Shown piece by piece: positions 45,614 to 58,569 of a stretch of DNA of 64,000 nucleotides. Position 1 is the first letter of the stretch. The number at the start of each line of letters is the position of its first letter. A program made the translations under genes and the position numbers. The notes beneath the pieces are model-generated. The model saw only the letters and a list, made by a program, of their open reading frames with translations. It did not search any database and was not told where the DNA came from. This DNA is from Tetrapyrgos nigripes (taxonomy: Eukaryota > Basidiomycota > Agaricomycetes > Agaricales > Campanellaceae): assembly GCA_013368315.1 (NCBI GenBank), contig JAACJM010000351.1, positions 1 through 64,000 of the forward strand, in the 5' to 3' direction.

Positions 45614-45881
45614 TGAGGAATTGGATACAGCGAACTCTTTCTCAAGTATTTGAACTTGGCCACCTCATCTTGTTATTATTCTCTCCCCAACTTGATGACC
45701 AGGAGCGAGAGACGTTCTCGTTATTATTATCTCCCCAAGAGCATCACTTGACCAGGAACAAGAGAACAATTAATGAGCGCGATTCTCACACTTTTTTAGA
45801 CACCACCTTCAAAAGTTATGTCCCACCTCATATCTTTCCTTCTTCACTTCCTTTGCGCCAGCGGACATCAAAGTCCTTGCA

Positions 45882-46669
45882 ATGTCCTTCCCATCCCCAA
45901 AGTTCTCTACCCCTAGCTCTACATTCTCCCGAAGGGCCACCATTCGTCCCAAAGTTATTCCTTTATATGCTACAGTCATCCCCAGACGTGCGGCGCCCCC
46001 ACTCTCTATCCATAGGGTCCTATCAGAGAGGCCTTTATTTCATCCATATGCATCTGGCAGACATGGAAGACCGAGCCCCATCCTCATCATACCTCCAAGC
46101 TCAGATGGCAGTCCACCATCGCCTCAATCTCTGTTGACACCCCTGGTTGATGAAGAAACATTGTCAGGTTCATCCCAAGCACAGGTCATGCCAATCCAAC
46201 CTCCAGCCAACGGGGAGCTCACAGTTAGATTGGCAGGCTGGGATACCCATCAACAAAGAGACTATCGTGTAAGCACTCGTACCTCAATTACATTTGCGTA
46301 GTCACTTATCTTTCATTTAGGGAATAGCCAGAGAGGCAATCCAAACACATCTCGACGTGACCTTGACCCTGAGCAAACAAAAGAACAGTGCGAGGGAAAT
46401 GGCCAGGAAACATGCAAGTGCTGCATTTCAAACTATTACAGCCATTATCATTGATTGTTGCGTTACAGATAGAGGATGCTATCGAGGTGTTCAGAGACCA
46501 TGCGAATCACTGGGGTGCCGATCTCCTTCTCAAGGACCAGCTCAAAACTCTGAGGGATATGGAGGCAGCTAGGTCGAGGAAGAGAGGGAAGGAGAGAGAC
46601 GAGGAGGGTGGTGCACAAGACAGTGCACTGAGGGGGAAGGGAACAAAGAAGGTTACTTTTGCGGCATAA
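45882..46669 (+). CDS. Hypothetical protein, three phase-0 exons, agaric-type
   Basis: Exon 1 45882-46268 (Ser/Pro-rich, MSFPSPKFSTPSSTFSRR), intron 46269-46320, exon 2 46321-46413, intron 46414-46468, exon 3 46469-46669; all exons are multiples of three and the whole frame is open (227 residues). The second intron uses a GC donor (GCAAGT). The C-terminal half is helical: YRGIAREAIQTHLDVTLTL, IEDAIEVFRDHANHWGADLL, LKTLRDMEAARSRKRGKERD, and ends in a basic KGTKKVTFAA. Family unknown; similar short proteins with a DHANHWGA-like motif occur in many copies in mushrooms. Its start lies about 270 bp from the start of the divergent WD40 gene, so they may share a promoter region. A start upstream at 45607 is less likely because that frame ends at 46137. 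Confidence 0.6.
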
Positions 46670-47150
46670 TGCATCCTTCTCGATGTACACATTACAGCCA
46701 AGCGTATTCCTAATTATCCCTATAGTTGTCTATGATCGTCTTCTCCGAAGTCCTATGGAACAATTGTGAGCCATGGTTAGACTTCAGCTAGGGTCTAGGG
46801 GTCACTAGCCATTGTGACTCAATGCATTAGTTTCCCTGATGCATCGATTCGCGTCCCTTCCTGCTATTTTTCTCCAGTCATAATAGACTTCTGGACGCTA
46901 TTCAAGTCTTCCTCCTGCATGTGATCCCTCACCGAGTTTTCTTCCAGCTTCTATTGATCGTCGCCTCATCTTTCTTCTGAGTCTGAAGTTTTTGTTCGTC
47001 AAATCTCACACATTAACAATTGGAAAAACCCGGTGAGCATGCCTGTTTTGTTGTGGACTGAGGATGATAAAAAAGACCTGCAGGCTCTATTGGTTCCACT
47101 CCCACAGTTCCAGGACAGGACTTGCAACAGACAGCTGTAGTTGTAAGAAT
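46670..47150. other. Intergenic, no supported gene
   Basis: 3' flank of the hypothetical gene and left flank of the KDZ element. No ORF with features. Confidence 0.4.
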
Positions 47151-47211
47151 GATGCATCACATACAGGTATAAGCCTGAGCTATGTAATGCATCACCAATG
47201 GTTAATTGACT
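47151..47211 (+). repeat. Left terminal inverted repeat of the KDZ element
   Basis: Contains GATGCATCAC, TATAAGCCTGAGC, GTAATGCATCAC and GGTTAATTGACTA in that order. Each has a counterpart in the same order in the reverse complement of 58763-58821. Confidence 0.6.
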
Positions 47212-47229
47212 AATACTCCCCTTTTTGAT

Positions 47230-47425
47230 GGGCATCCGGCAGCATTAGCTGGCGGTGTCTGAACTGATATGCAGTGCCGCTTTGGCTGCTTCTCAGAGTT
47301 TTCCAGATCAGTTTCTGACAGTAGGTATACACCACAAATAAAATGTAACAAAGCAGGATTATACAGTGCCGCATTGACCACTTGTCGGAGTTCTCCGAAC
47401 CGGTTTTTTGACAGTTAAAATGTAA
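47230..47425. repeat. Left subterminal repeats
   Basis: Two units of about 105 bp: CAGTGCCGCTTTGGC ... CAGAGTTTTCCAGATCAG ... TGACAGT (from about 47266) and CAGTGCCGCATTGACC ... GGAGTTCTCCGAACC ... TGACAGTT (from about 47366), each followed by AAAATGTAAC. They resemble in inverted orientation the right-side pair at 58578-58700. Confidence 0.55.
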
Positions 47426-48585
47426 CGCAGTGAAAAATGATCAATTGAACTATAACTGACATTCCACGTGTACACCAGCATCTCTTACTACCACCACCGC
47501 TTTCCTGTTCGTTCTAGCACGCCGTACTCCCCTCCCTCCCTCAGGCTCCTCAAGAGGTCCAGGTTCAGGGTGTGTTAACCTTCGTTGAATGATTGCTCTG
47601 CCCCCGGCTGCCGTGCTGTACTGCTCTTTCTGCTTGGTTTGCCCTGCTTCACCCCTGTTTGCCTCTGCCAGTCCAGTTTGTTCGAGAGATGTATGGCAGA
47701 GGTCTTCTACTTGTTAAAAAAATAAAATGGTATGTGCTTTCCTCCCTGTACCTTCAGACACTCTTGCTTATTGTGTTCCTTTCCATAATTTTGTTTCTTC
47801 CGTTTTTTTCTTTCTGAATGACGATTGCTGTCTGCCAATTCTCGTCTTCCCAACAAATCACCATTCCATACTCGCCAGGAATCTGTACCAACTATCCGGT
47901 GAGTTTTCATGTTTCCGAGCGTTGTTTCTTGTCTTATCAGTTTTTTTTTTTCCTTTCTTTTTTTTCCAGCTTTGTTTCTCCCTCCACATGTCTCAGGCGT
48001 GGCACAACGATCTGGAAGACTGGGTATTGGGTGTCAGATCTTACGAAGCCATTCCAGAATCTTAGCTGGGGTAAGTATGTACTGTCTCTTCAACATTCCT
48101 TTTTTCGAGTGATTCTCCATGCATGCATTACATGTTCGCACCCCTGTCGCAACGTAATTGCATGACATACCCAACATTTACATGTTCTTGGCTCGTGCCC
48201 GACGACCTGCCCATAGGGGTTCAACCGTGATGACTGTTCAGACCAGCGGCACCTTCAAATTGCTGATGATGCTCGGGATGATATGAAGCAGGGATATTCA
48301 TCATGCGCTGGAGGATTTCATCTGGCCTAACACCCAATGTGCATTGCAATATTTCATTTTGATTTCCTTCGCTCACAAGGCTTTTTTTTTTTGCAGCTTT
48401 CCAATATATTTCATTTCCCAGATGCTCGTGTCGTGGTTTCCAATGCTCAAAATTGATCAAAGTGGCTGAAGTCGCGCTGTCATTAGCGCCTTGTATCTTC
48501 ACAATCATAACTTGTTTTGTTATTTTACTTCGTTATTTGTGTGATGCATTGTCTTTGTTATATCAGTAATCTAACAATCATCATT
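47426..48585. other. No supported gene; 3' flank of the transposase
   Basis: Pyrimidine-rich stretches with overlapping frames (47727-48065, 47818-48165) that look like possible exons with GTAAGT donors but have no motif. The region between 48180 and 48585 is likely 3' untranslated. Confidence 0.3.
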
Positions 48586-51500
48586 TTACATATCATCCTT
48601 GTCCTCATCCACAAGTATATCTGCATCTAATGGGTCCTCCTCCTCATCTCCCTCATCCAGTTCCAGTGAGTATGCTGCTTTCCTGACTTGTCCTAACGCC
48701 TTTCCGGCCTCCAAATCCTTCTCTTTTTGTCCAATCCCACCCACAGTGTCTTGAAACGCGTACCCAAGCCTCAATACATTTGCGCCTGCGATGCGGCATA
48801 AGCGGCAACTCCTTCTTGATGACATTGATCTGCTCCCTCCTCCAATGGCCCAGAATAATTCTTCGTGAGTAGCCAATCCAGATTCCAAGCAGAAGCACCC
48901 TTTTGTAGCGGACCTTGGAAGACTGCACGATTGTCCCATTGAATGGCCTGGAACTCCAAGGTAACTAGGCAACGGCACATCTCCTCCTTCAAAAGAATCA
49001 CCTCTTCTTGCCACCGCTTCGCCCAGGCATAGGATTTACACCACTCCACACGGACAACTAATCATCAAGATATCAGAATTAGCAATTATATCAAACATAG
49101 AACTTACTTTCTTCCAAGATTTCGTCGTCGATCAACTCCCTGCCTGAACCAACCCTCCAGATCCAAGAACTCTCCCTTGATCCCTCACCGACCATGCTTT
49201 TTACAGTTCTAAGCTGACTGGCCACCTCCTGGGCAAGCTCTGTCTCAATTTCTTCCTCATCTTTCCCCTCATCATTATCGCTCTTTCTGGTTTTTTCGCT
49301 TTCTCTCATTTCCCCATCTGAGTCCTTCAATTTTCTCCAAGTCATATTCCCTGAGCCTTCTATATTGAGCATGGCCTGATATGCCCCTTGATACTGTCGT
49401 GTATACAGTTCAATTTGATGTTGATTTCGTTTAAACAACCCGCTGATCACATCACCGCTGCCTGGTGAGCAACATTTGATGTTCTGTATGTTAGTAGCTG
49501 AGATTTCATGTGAAGATGGTTCCAAAGTTGGTTTAATGTGTTTCGCAGTTGCGCCTCACGGAATTTCTTCTCGATATCAAGCAGCCCAACCCTACATCCA
49601 TCCTTTCAACAATCCAGAGGGAGCTCAGATGGCAGGTACAGCCTGATGTCCTCAGGCTGCAACTCCTTATTGGCTACTGTGGATGTTTGCAGAAGAATGA
49701 GTGCTGCTGGCATGTAGGTCTGCTGCATTGACCGGAATTTTCCTATTCCGCAGACAAGTTTGGTACGCCGCTGCAATAATGAGGTTCTCTGGATCACGGT
49801 CTCGAATGTTTTGCCTTTGATATCCAATTTTAAATGCCGTCTACTGCATCATGAGTTTCATTCTTTCACTTTATCATGTTGATAGTACTTACTGTTGGTC
49901 CTCAAGCTCCAATCCCAGTGAGATGAAGTTGGCAGGGCTCACTGCATGTACAGAAACTGAGCCATTTGTCTCCGCCACCACCTCTTGTTCAAGTAATGCC
50001 AATTTGATGTCATTTTCAGTTAGTCCTATACATTGTGAGTGACGATCTAAAGAGTAAATGAAAGACCATGGGAAATTCATACCTGACTTTGGGACCTCGT
50101 ATGGATTAGGCTTAGTCCGAGACTTCGCCGGTAGCACTAATTCAGACTCCCATTATTTTATCATACTCTCCCAGTGTGTCATTCGATTCATGCCATCATC
50201 CTGTGCATTTTGAGCTTCAGTAAACTCCTTCAGAGCACGTTCATGGACTATCTGCTCAGAGATTGCAGTCAACAATCTCCAAAGAAGCAGAGGACCTTTA
50301 GTATGAGTTATCAACAGATGTAAAGTTAAACCGGAAATTTAAATTCTTACCAAGGCCCACCAATTTCACCCAATTCCAATGACCCCAATGGTCATCCAGT
50401 GTATCATGTCTTGACCCAGGACCCATATCGCATGTACTTGTTGCAACAGGGCCCATATGTCCCCATGTTCGCTCAACACCCTTGCCATCCGTTCGACCTG
50501 CTCCCCATAACCAGTTCAACGAAAATAAGAGAAAGCAGACAATTTGATGTCCATAGATATGTAACTTGGGGACGACGAAATAAATTATTTGCAGAGCTAG
50601 ATTGAGGCAGACCAAAGGCGGCAACCGCTTCAAACATTCAACAAGATTAATACACCACTGACACGCTATATTGTAAGACCAGACTTTGGTGATTTTTGGT
50701 TTATGATGACGCAAGGTGGATGCAGCAGCATAATCCATATTGGCATACTTTTCCCCATCTTGAAGGTCCACAGCACCATTTGGCTGTACAAACTCGTGTC
50801 GAGTGCAAACGCAGATGCCTACACCACTGGCAGTGTAACCTGCACAATTTCTCGTGTTAGCTTTATTGATAGAACTCAATCGACTACACGTGCAAGCCTA
50901 GGGATCAAAATCGTTTCAGTCAAGCGACGTCGGACCGGTAAAAGAACTTTGTAAAAGAACTTCATACATACCTCCTTCTGCGTCGGAATTGTGGCTACCC
51001 ATTGGTCATATTCCTGCGACTCTACAAAATAAGCTTTCCCTGTATGTAAACCTGGGTCCTTTTCCCGAGAAGACACTTGTTGTCATTTTAGTCTAAAACA
51101 AGCGTCAATGGCGAGAAACAGCCAGTATCTGAACCTAGACAAGAATCTGTCAGAAATATGTAGACAATCAATTTCAAGAAAAATCAACCTCAAATCTGGT
51201 GCACCGTTCTCCCAATCTTCTGGCAAGTTTACTTCAGGCCAAGGACAAGCTGGACATCTAATAGCTAAACCACCAGGAGCAACCAACTCTATTGGTTTCA
51301 ATGCATCGTTGCCCACACCCGAACACTTCATCATCTTCAAATCCCTCCATTCCCGCACCATTCTCACAAACAGTTTGTATCGGTCCTGATGGTTCAATTC
51401 AAATTAGCACCCTGATCTACATTCATTCAACTGAACTGTCCTAACCTTGATAACGCACAAACCATGATTGTTCCTTAGCTTTTCGGTCCCATTGTAATAA

Positions 51501-52556
51501 TCATATGTAGTGACTTTCCCTTGAAGGGTCATCACATGGAACGTGTTCAAAGCCTCGAATGTTGCACAGCTGCGAGGTTCAAGATGAGTGGCGGGAAACC
51601 AATTCCGCTGAAGAAGCTGTGTCCTGTATTCACCCCATCAAGCCTTCTCAGCACAGTCGCAGAATTCTACAACAACGTCGTGCACCCCATTAGTATGGAT
51701 GACCGTAAACGACTGAACGCAATGAGGATGTAAGCATTCAACACCCTTTTCATGGCCTAGGCATACAACATGACCCATTGACTTCAAAGTCAATTCCTCG
51801 AAGAAATTCCCATTCCATTTCTGCTCACATCTCATATTTATCAATAACTGGGCATGAGAAATAAAGCAGATAAAGCCATCACGCACCTCAATGAGATCCA
51901 GTGGCCTATACTTGTGAATATCTAGGCAGCACTGCTTGCAAAGAAGGCCAGGGACCATGCAACCCGACTTACATCGGTAAAGGGCCCCTGACTCCACATC
52001 GTCATCTAGAGCTGCATGCTCGCAGATATAGCACACATTTACATCCACATCCCCTCTTCCTTCACCTCTGAGTAGCTCAGCGAGATATTCCTCTCTAAAT
52101 GGAGTCCATTGCTTAAGAGGCTCATCCTATTTTTGGACCAACATCAATTAGCAAGAGTTTAAAAACGAAAAACCTTTTTGAAGGATGACTCACCGAGCTC
52201 AGGTAACATCGACGATTCCTACGTTCCTCAACAATCACCACATTTGGTGTTGTATCATCCACAGCATGAGGCAGATCTTCATCTGCAATTTCACCAAGAG
52301 CTGCTTCATAGGAGTCCCCGAAAGAATAGTCTCGAAGTTGATCCAAAAGCTGGGTGTGCTGAGCTTCACACAGTTTCTTCAATTCCACCAGCGTTTTGAT
52401 CTCCATAGCTTTGCGTTTCACACGACGTCCATCTTGTGAGACTTCTTCCGAGGAAGCAGTTGGTTTAGAGATAGAGGCTTTGCCTTGGAGTGCATCGCTG
52501 AGAGAAATCTTCTTGACATTGTTTGTGCTTTGTGATAGAGTGACACAGCAGTACAT
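48586..52556 (-). pseudogene. KDZ family transposase with CxC2 cysteine cluster
   Basis: DNA transposase with an RNase H-like core. Starts near 52556; N-terminal RRVKRKAMEIKTLVELKKL. Intron 52127-52193 then DEPLKQWTPFREEYLAELL and a Cys-rich cluster (CYICEH ... YRCKSGC ... LLCKQCCLDIH). Intron 51821-51893 then KWNGNFFEELTLKSMGH, ending VEFCDCAEK. Next NWFPATHLEPRSCATFEAL, CPACPWPEVNLPEDW, KDPGLHTGKAYFVE. Core at 50880-50350: CVCTRHEFVQPNG, DLQDGEKYANMDY, YNIACQW, VPKLHIYGHQ, MGPGSRHDTLDDHWG. A long C-terminal helical region (49525-48780) ends in an acidic tail at 48586. Stops at 51638 (TGA) and before QQVSSREKDPG (TGA), plus Asn in YNIACQW where Asp is usual, indicate inactivity. Confidence 0.85.
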
Positions 52557-53058
52557 GAAGGTGAGGCTGGATCAGGGAATATTTACATGACGTAAAGAGA
52601 TCGCCCCTATTTATCTAGAAGGGATCGTCTGAATATCACCATGGCTTTCTTGAAGAGCATTGCAAGAGCATTGCGTAGAGCACGAACGACAAAGTATCAT
52701 GACCTGAAAATGGGTCAAATAGAGCATTAGAGAGCAGTTGGAATCTCTGACCCATATAGTCAAGATTTCATAAAATTGTTGTAGGGACATATCTTGAATC
52801 CAGTTGAGCAAACAGCAACTTCCACAAGCTGCAACGAGATTGTATCTCATAGGATACCTCACCTACACACACTTATTTTCTGGTCCTTTTACCATATATA
52901 AGTCCTTCTGACCTAAAAATGGTTGTATGTGGTGGCTAGAAAGCTACCAGAGTACCATAAATGACTGTTGAAGCCAAAGTTGCAACTCAGAGGATGGTGA
53001 TATTCAGATAGGGGCTTGCCGGCAAGCACAATCAGTAGGCACGTGCACTGCTTCTTAC
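52557..53058. other. Divergent promoter region between transposase and cargo
   Basis: No gene seen. It lies between the start of the minus-strand transposase and the first exon of the plus-strand gene. The minus ORF 52611-52862 has no motif. Confidence 0.35.
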
Positions 53059-55073
53059 ATGGATTCGGACGGCGACAACTTCGACTACACAGGCTGGTTC
53101 AAAGGACCGATGCCAACGCAGAAATAAGCATATAAGAAACAGAACTGACTACCAAAAGTGAGTATGACCTTCTACTTTCCTCCTTTGTCAACATGTGTTG
53201 ACTAGTTTGTTTTTTAGGCACCATTTGCAACAAATCTCAAAGGCTCGCATCCGCAATGAACAGTAAGTGATGCATTCATGTAGTCTCTATCATGCTGAGC
53301 CTAATACGTATTCAAGACGTTGTCAAGCCTTTTCTAATCTGACCATAGAGCAACAACAGCATTTCCGAGCTCAGCATCGGGCAGCCCAGCGTCGTTACCA
53401 TGAAATTCACTGAGAGGAATTAGCTTTGAAAGAGAAGGAACGTCGAAGGGCACGAAAGAATCTTACATGTCAAGGAATTACTGATAATTGGTGAGTCTTC
53501 TTGTCGCTGTATCTGCTTTTCGCTTATAGACCGGTTTGTTCAATCCAGAGCATCCGTGTTGCTTAGTATACTTTTTGTTAATCTCATCAAAATGCACGGC
53601 ACTCAAACCTCTCGCTCGAAAACGTCAAATATTTCCTACTACACATGAGGAATACTACATGTCAACGGCTCATGGTAAAGTCCACGCCGTTTTTTATGAA
53701 TACTAAGTGTGTATTCGTCTTAACTGTATCCCACTACACATGAGGAAGACTACATGTCAAGGGCTCATGGTCGAGTCACGCCGCTTTTTTGATTTCGAAT
53801 ACTATGTGTCAGTGGCTCATGGTTGAGTCCACGCCACAATCCATGCCACTCTTTTATCTAATTATGCTGCTACCTCATGGATTGCAGGGACAAGGTTATT
53901 TGCGTCGAGTCTTTCCAGAAGGTATGTCATGAATCATTCTTGATGCTTGGGATAAATTTACTTGAATAGTTGAATACAACGTTAACCCCTAACTTTACCT
54001 TGACCAGTTCAATGCACATTTCAAAAATTTTAATAATTAACCCAGGCATGATCCGGTGCCCACAAGAATCGGAACTGTGCCGTTCTCCAATCCGAACAGG
54101 AGCGTCTGGGTCAGCTATAGTATCGTGACCTTTTGCCTCACTTTGGTTGTGCTTGTGCACAACATATTCCACCCTTACCCTTCTACTTTGACAATGAAAA
54201 GACCCAGCACGACCTCTCTTGAAATGTGGCAAAACCTGGAGGATTTGACGGATGTTATGTCTGGCATGTCTTTCCCTGATGACAGTGTAAAGAGGGTCAC
54301 CTGTACGCCTTGCTTGTACGACAGCAGGGCTGAGGCTGCTACTCGGAAAGTCTTCAAGCAAAAAAAAATGGTACAATGTCTATACTGGTCAAACTCCGGG
54401 GTGTTATACAACTTGGTACGTATGGTCCTTTGTCCGATCCATTATACTAATGGAATTAGTAGGGCTGACGCTAGTGCCCGTACTCAGGGAGTCTCTTTGG
54501 CACGACATGAGAGTTTTCTGACCTACGACGATGCATTGCATGCTTGGAGGCAGAACTGCCTAGCCACCCATGCCCATGGAGTGGAATTTGTAGATGGCTC
54601 CTACTACGAGAATGAGGAGGCCTTACCCTGGGCATTGACTCCTCCCCCTCATGCAGCTTCCTTCAAGCATGGGGTCTCTGGTATAAATGTGCCAAGTGTT
54701 CCTCCTCCCCCTCCTTCTCTAAGTCAACCCCGGACCCTGTCAAGACGTAGAGTAGCACATGGGTTTTTTGGTCCGGGCTCACCGGCCCGTAGCGCTGACA
54801 GTATTCAGCCTCCAGTTTATTGGGCAATAAGTGTTGATGGCGAGAACACTGTCGTTACCAGCACGTAAGTACACTTTTATTAGTCTATGGTTGAAACTCG
54901 AAACTGATCAGTTTTGTTTTTGCCTTAGTGATGCAGCAGATGCTATCCTTAATGAGGCACGACTTCGGGGGTTGGTTCCTTTTGTCAAACGGGTTAGTTC
55001 AGTTACAGAAGCGGAGGAGTGGTTTTCACGCCTCAAGAATCCGACAGACAAAAGTTTACAGGGCAATGAGTAG
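53059..55073 (+). pseudogene. Cargo gene 1: basic-coil N-terminus, RNase H N-domain-like C-terminus
   Basis: Short exons at the start: MDSDGDNFDYTGWFKGPMP (53059), then EQQQHFRAQHRAAQRRYHE and KEKERRRARKNLT (about 53350-53470), typical of basic coiled coils in agaric proteins. Repeats at 53625-53850 follow. A 270-residue frame (54056-54868) contains RAEAATRKVFKQKKMVQCL, GVSLARHESFLTYDDALHAW and Pro-rich stretches. Intron 54865-54928 (64 nt) joins in frame to DAADAILNEARLRGLVPF and SVTEAEEWFSRL, ending at TAG 55071-55073. The YWAISVDG ... EAEEWF pattern resembles the small N-terminal domain of fungal RNase H1-like proteins, which binds RNA-DNA hybrids; this is tentative. Early exons contain stops. 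Confidence 0.45.
53620..53850 (+). repeat. Tandem repeats in cargo gene 1
   Basis: Units carrying CTACTACACATGAGGAA and ACTACATGTCAA-GGCTCATGG followed by GTCCACGCCG-TTTTTT and GAATACTA recur with a period of about 105 bp near 53634 and 53732; a partial third starts near 53803. Confidence 0.7.
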
Positions 55074-55326
55074 TCTATGAATACATACTTTCTGTTTTGT
55101 TTCGCTAGAAGAAAGTGTACAGGACAAGGAGTTGACAAGGAGTAGTCTATGAATATATACTTTTTTTTTCTTATTTGGATTTCCTATGAGCATAAATGTG
55201 CTGTACATATGTCCCAATGAACAAGGACTCTTGGAATGGTTTGTCACAAGTCTATTTGATTATATGAAAATTTTTCTGAAAGCAAGCATGATACCTCTTA
55301 CTACTCCGAGTCTTACCAGACACACC

Positions 55327-58300
55327 ATGTCCGCCATACAAACCAATCCTACCAAACCTCACACTCCCAGCAACAGCCAATCTACCCCAACAGCAGAGAC
55401 TCCAACAAGCAACAAATTCCAAAGCCCTGGGGGAACTCCTGTCATATCCACTCCAATGAATAATTCCAGTACGTCGACCAAGTCCAAGAAGAAACGTGGT
55501 GACACGCCATCTGGTACTGCTGAGAAAAATAAATGCGGAAATCCGGGAAAGCTTCAAGGAGAATACTACGCGTATGCGAACGCAGAGCTGGCTGGGTATT
55601 TGGAGATCAGTAAGAAGAAGGAGCAGACCCAGTGGCTCACGTCTTTTTACGAACGCTGGTTCAAAAAATATCCGTGGCACACTGGCGGTGTACCTGACGA
55701 GTTTGCATGCATCAAGCCAAAGTTGAAACCCACTGCAGAGAAGCCAGATGCGGTAGAAGAGGTGACTAGAGAGGTGACTGGGTTGTCGCAAGATGACTTT
55801 GATAAGTTGAAGACACGGCGTGATGCATTCCAGAGGAAATTAAAAGAGGAGGGAAGAGTGGTAAGTAAAGTCTGCACTGATGGGGATACTGTAACTGACC
55901 TTTTCTAAAGCAATTGAAGAATTGGTTCCATCATCGCAAGAGCAAGGCCAACCAACCAAAATCAGGTGCCGCTGCCTTCACTGGACTCCTCAAGCTCATC
56001 TGTAATGTCAGCCGATCTCCTCGTTTGACCCTTCCTCACAAGTTCTACATGCGTCATCCTGACTTTCGGGAGAAATGTCTGAGAGAATACGAGTCTCATT
56101 GCTCTGATGCAGGTTTGGACAATAGCCATCGGCTTGACTTCCAGTGTCGTGTCGCTAAGGAACTATACCTAAAGGAGGATGATGACGTCAAGGAGAGGAT
56201 CAAGAAGTTAGCTGAAGAGGATTATGATGAGAGGCTGGCAGCGTACAAGCAGCTAATGAGTGGGGAGAATATTGATGTCGAGAAGATTGAGGAATTTGGG
56301 GAGCTGGCACAAGACATGTGAGTATACATTCTTTTGATGATGGCAACGGGGACTTACATACTATCAGCTGTCGGGCAAACCTTACTAAATTCGTACAACC
56401 ATTACTTGATGTCCTGCGCAAGTTGACTGGGTGTAGCTTGACGTTGTTGGCTGGAGCCCCACCACCTCCAGGTGGTGACGATGATGAATTCTCATTCATT
56501 ATGTGAGTCATTCGTCACACAGACAGCTATAGAATATGCCTAACCCCTATAATTAGTATCTCATCAGGAACAACTGTTGGCCCAAATCCAAAGAAATGGG
56601 AGGCTTGGAACAAAAAGGACTTCACAAAGAATGTGATTGGGCAATTTATGCTATTCTTGCTGCAAACCGTTGAAGGTAAGATAAATGATAATATATTTCG
56701 CAGGTATAACTGGCTAACTCACTCAAAACTCACTTTGGACAGATGTAAATACAAAGACAACGCAAGACGAGTCAGCGATCAAACGGGCGGCCAAGACAGC
56801 AGTAGAGAGGGTGCAGCAAATGACAGATGATGCTATTCTTGATGATCCCAGACTATTGAAAATGGTTGATGGCGAGGAGATGGTCAAACCTACTCGGAAG
56901 AAAAGAGATACCACGAAGCGGGCAGCAGGGAGGAAGGGAAAGAAGGTGTCACCAGCAGAAGTATCAGCAGAGGAAAGCGAAGATGACGAGGAGGAGGAAT
57001 GGAAGAATCCGGATGGGGATAAGGAGGAGGAGGAAGTCGTGGCAGATCCAACACCCAGACCTCGGAGACGATCAGCAACCCCACTGTTTCCCGAGGGTTT
57101 TGAACTGAGTGAGAAGACGAGAAGGTACTTGGAGACTTTGCCCGATAATGAACAACAGGAGAAGCTATGGGAAATGAAAGGGAATTCACTTTATGAATGG
57201 GAGCGAAGCGACAATATCCTGAAGAATAGGCTCCTGCTGTGGGAATTGGATGCAAAAGCAGCTGAGAAGATGAAGGGATTGGATGCGAGGGTGGGAAAGA
57301 CAACGAAAAAGGGTGAGGTGAAGGCAGTGGGGGCATTGATGGTCGTCAACAGTGATGAAGGAGGTGCTGTACGAAGTGAAGACTCGGAGGCAGAAGAAAA
57401 TGTCAACATGGATGCGACGATGGCTTCACCAGAGGAGGAGGAAAGAGATCCTCAACTTACACCAGAGACTCCTACGAGTGAGCGGCCTGCTGTATCCGTT
57501 GAACCCCTACCCACATGATTCCAAGCCATCAAATGTGCCCAATCCACAGATATCCTATGTCCTGTTCCCCAATCCAAAGATATCCCACCTCCTGTGCCCA
57601 CGCAATCTGTTACCGTCGAATCCTCCCAGTCCAAGGATATACCAGCTCCTGTGCCCACGCAATCTCAACTGCTCGAAAATCCCCAATCCAGCAATAGCCG
57701 ACCAGTCACACCTATCCAACAGGTGCCCCTAGATCCCATACAACCCGCCACTTCCTGCGCAATGGCCAAAGAACCTGAAGAAAGCATTCAAAGGTCAGAT
57801 TGGCCAGCATGGATATCATTGGCTTATGACATTTTTGCTAATACGGATCGTCTCCGTAATGTCCCTGAATGGAAAGAGCTGCTGGAGGAATGGATTACGG
57901 TGGAACAGGGCTATGCTTTCAAGAATCCGAAGGGAAGCACAGCGTTTTCTCCAATGTAGGATGACCCCGCCTGATACACTGGTGGAGTGCATATGGAAAA
58001 CCAGTAAAGGACCAAGAGCCAAAGGACATGGAAGATGCTGAGACTTTCTCAGTACTGTGGTGGAATTGGTGGTCAGTGATAAACCCTAGCTGGTGTACCA
58101 GGGATTCGCAGGGTCGGATCACAGGAGAGAGGGATGAGGGAGATAAGCAGGATAGAGAACGCTGGAACGAAATGCGATGACCGGGACAGTGTGGCTTGTT
58201 GACCGTGCTTTTGTGCCTGTTCCATTGGCACACCAAGGCAGTCAACGAAGGGTCATACCATCAGGAAGAGTGGAAGCGAGCCCTGGACGACGTTTTGTGG

Positions 58301-58468
58301 GTGGTGAAAGAGCTGAAGCAGGTTTACGGGTGCGTGACACATCTTTTGATATGGTTCTTCTATTAATTCAAATGGTTGACCAATAGCAAGCGTTCCAAGA
58401 AAAGAACGAAGCCCGAGACCACTGTCGACGATGATAACGAAGGACGTCGTCTCCGCCGCCGTGGATGA
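55327..58468 (+). pseudogene. Cargo gene 2: large agaric-specific hypothetical protein
   Basis: Start MSAIQTNPTKPHTPS at 55327. Exons 55327-55860, 55911-56317, 56368-56502, 56557-56675 and 56743 onward; the four introns (50-67 nt) all keep phase. Landmarks: GKLQGEYYAYANAELAGYL, QLKNWFHHRKSK, FYMRHPDFREKCLREYESH, FVQPLLDVLRKLTGCSLTLL, then a long acidic/charged region, Pro-rich repeats of the type SKDIPAPVPTQS, and a Trp-rich C-terminal part (HWWSAYGKPV, VLWWNWWSVINPSW, RALDDVLWVVKELK). An intron near 58328-58386 leads to a basic tail KRSKKRTKPETT ending at 58468. TGA at 57516, a frame slip near 57930, and TGAs near 57964 and 58169 break it late. The basic tail suggests nuclear location. Function unknown. 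Confidence 0.65.
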
Positions 58469-58569
58469 TGCTGCTGAATATGTCTATTTGCCCCTATCTT
58501 ATAGAAGTATTTGTGTGTATTTGATTTGCAGGTATTATAATAAATATATCATTATTTCATTTTCCTGTG

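Noticed and set aside
45607..46137. Plus ORF starting beside the WD40 start codon
   Set aside because: Overlaps in another frame the well-spliced 45882-46669 gene and has no features.
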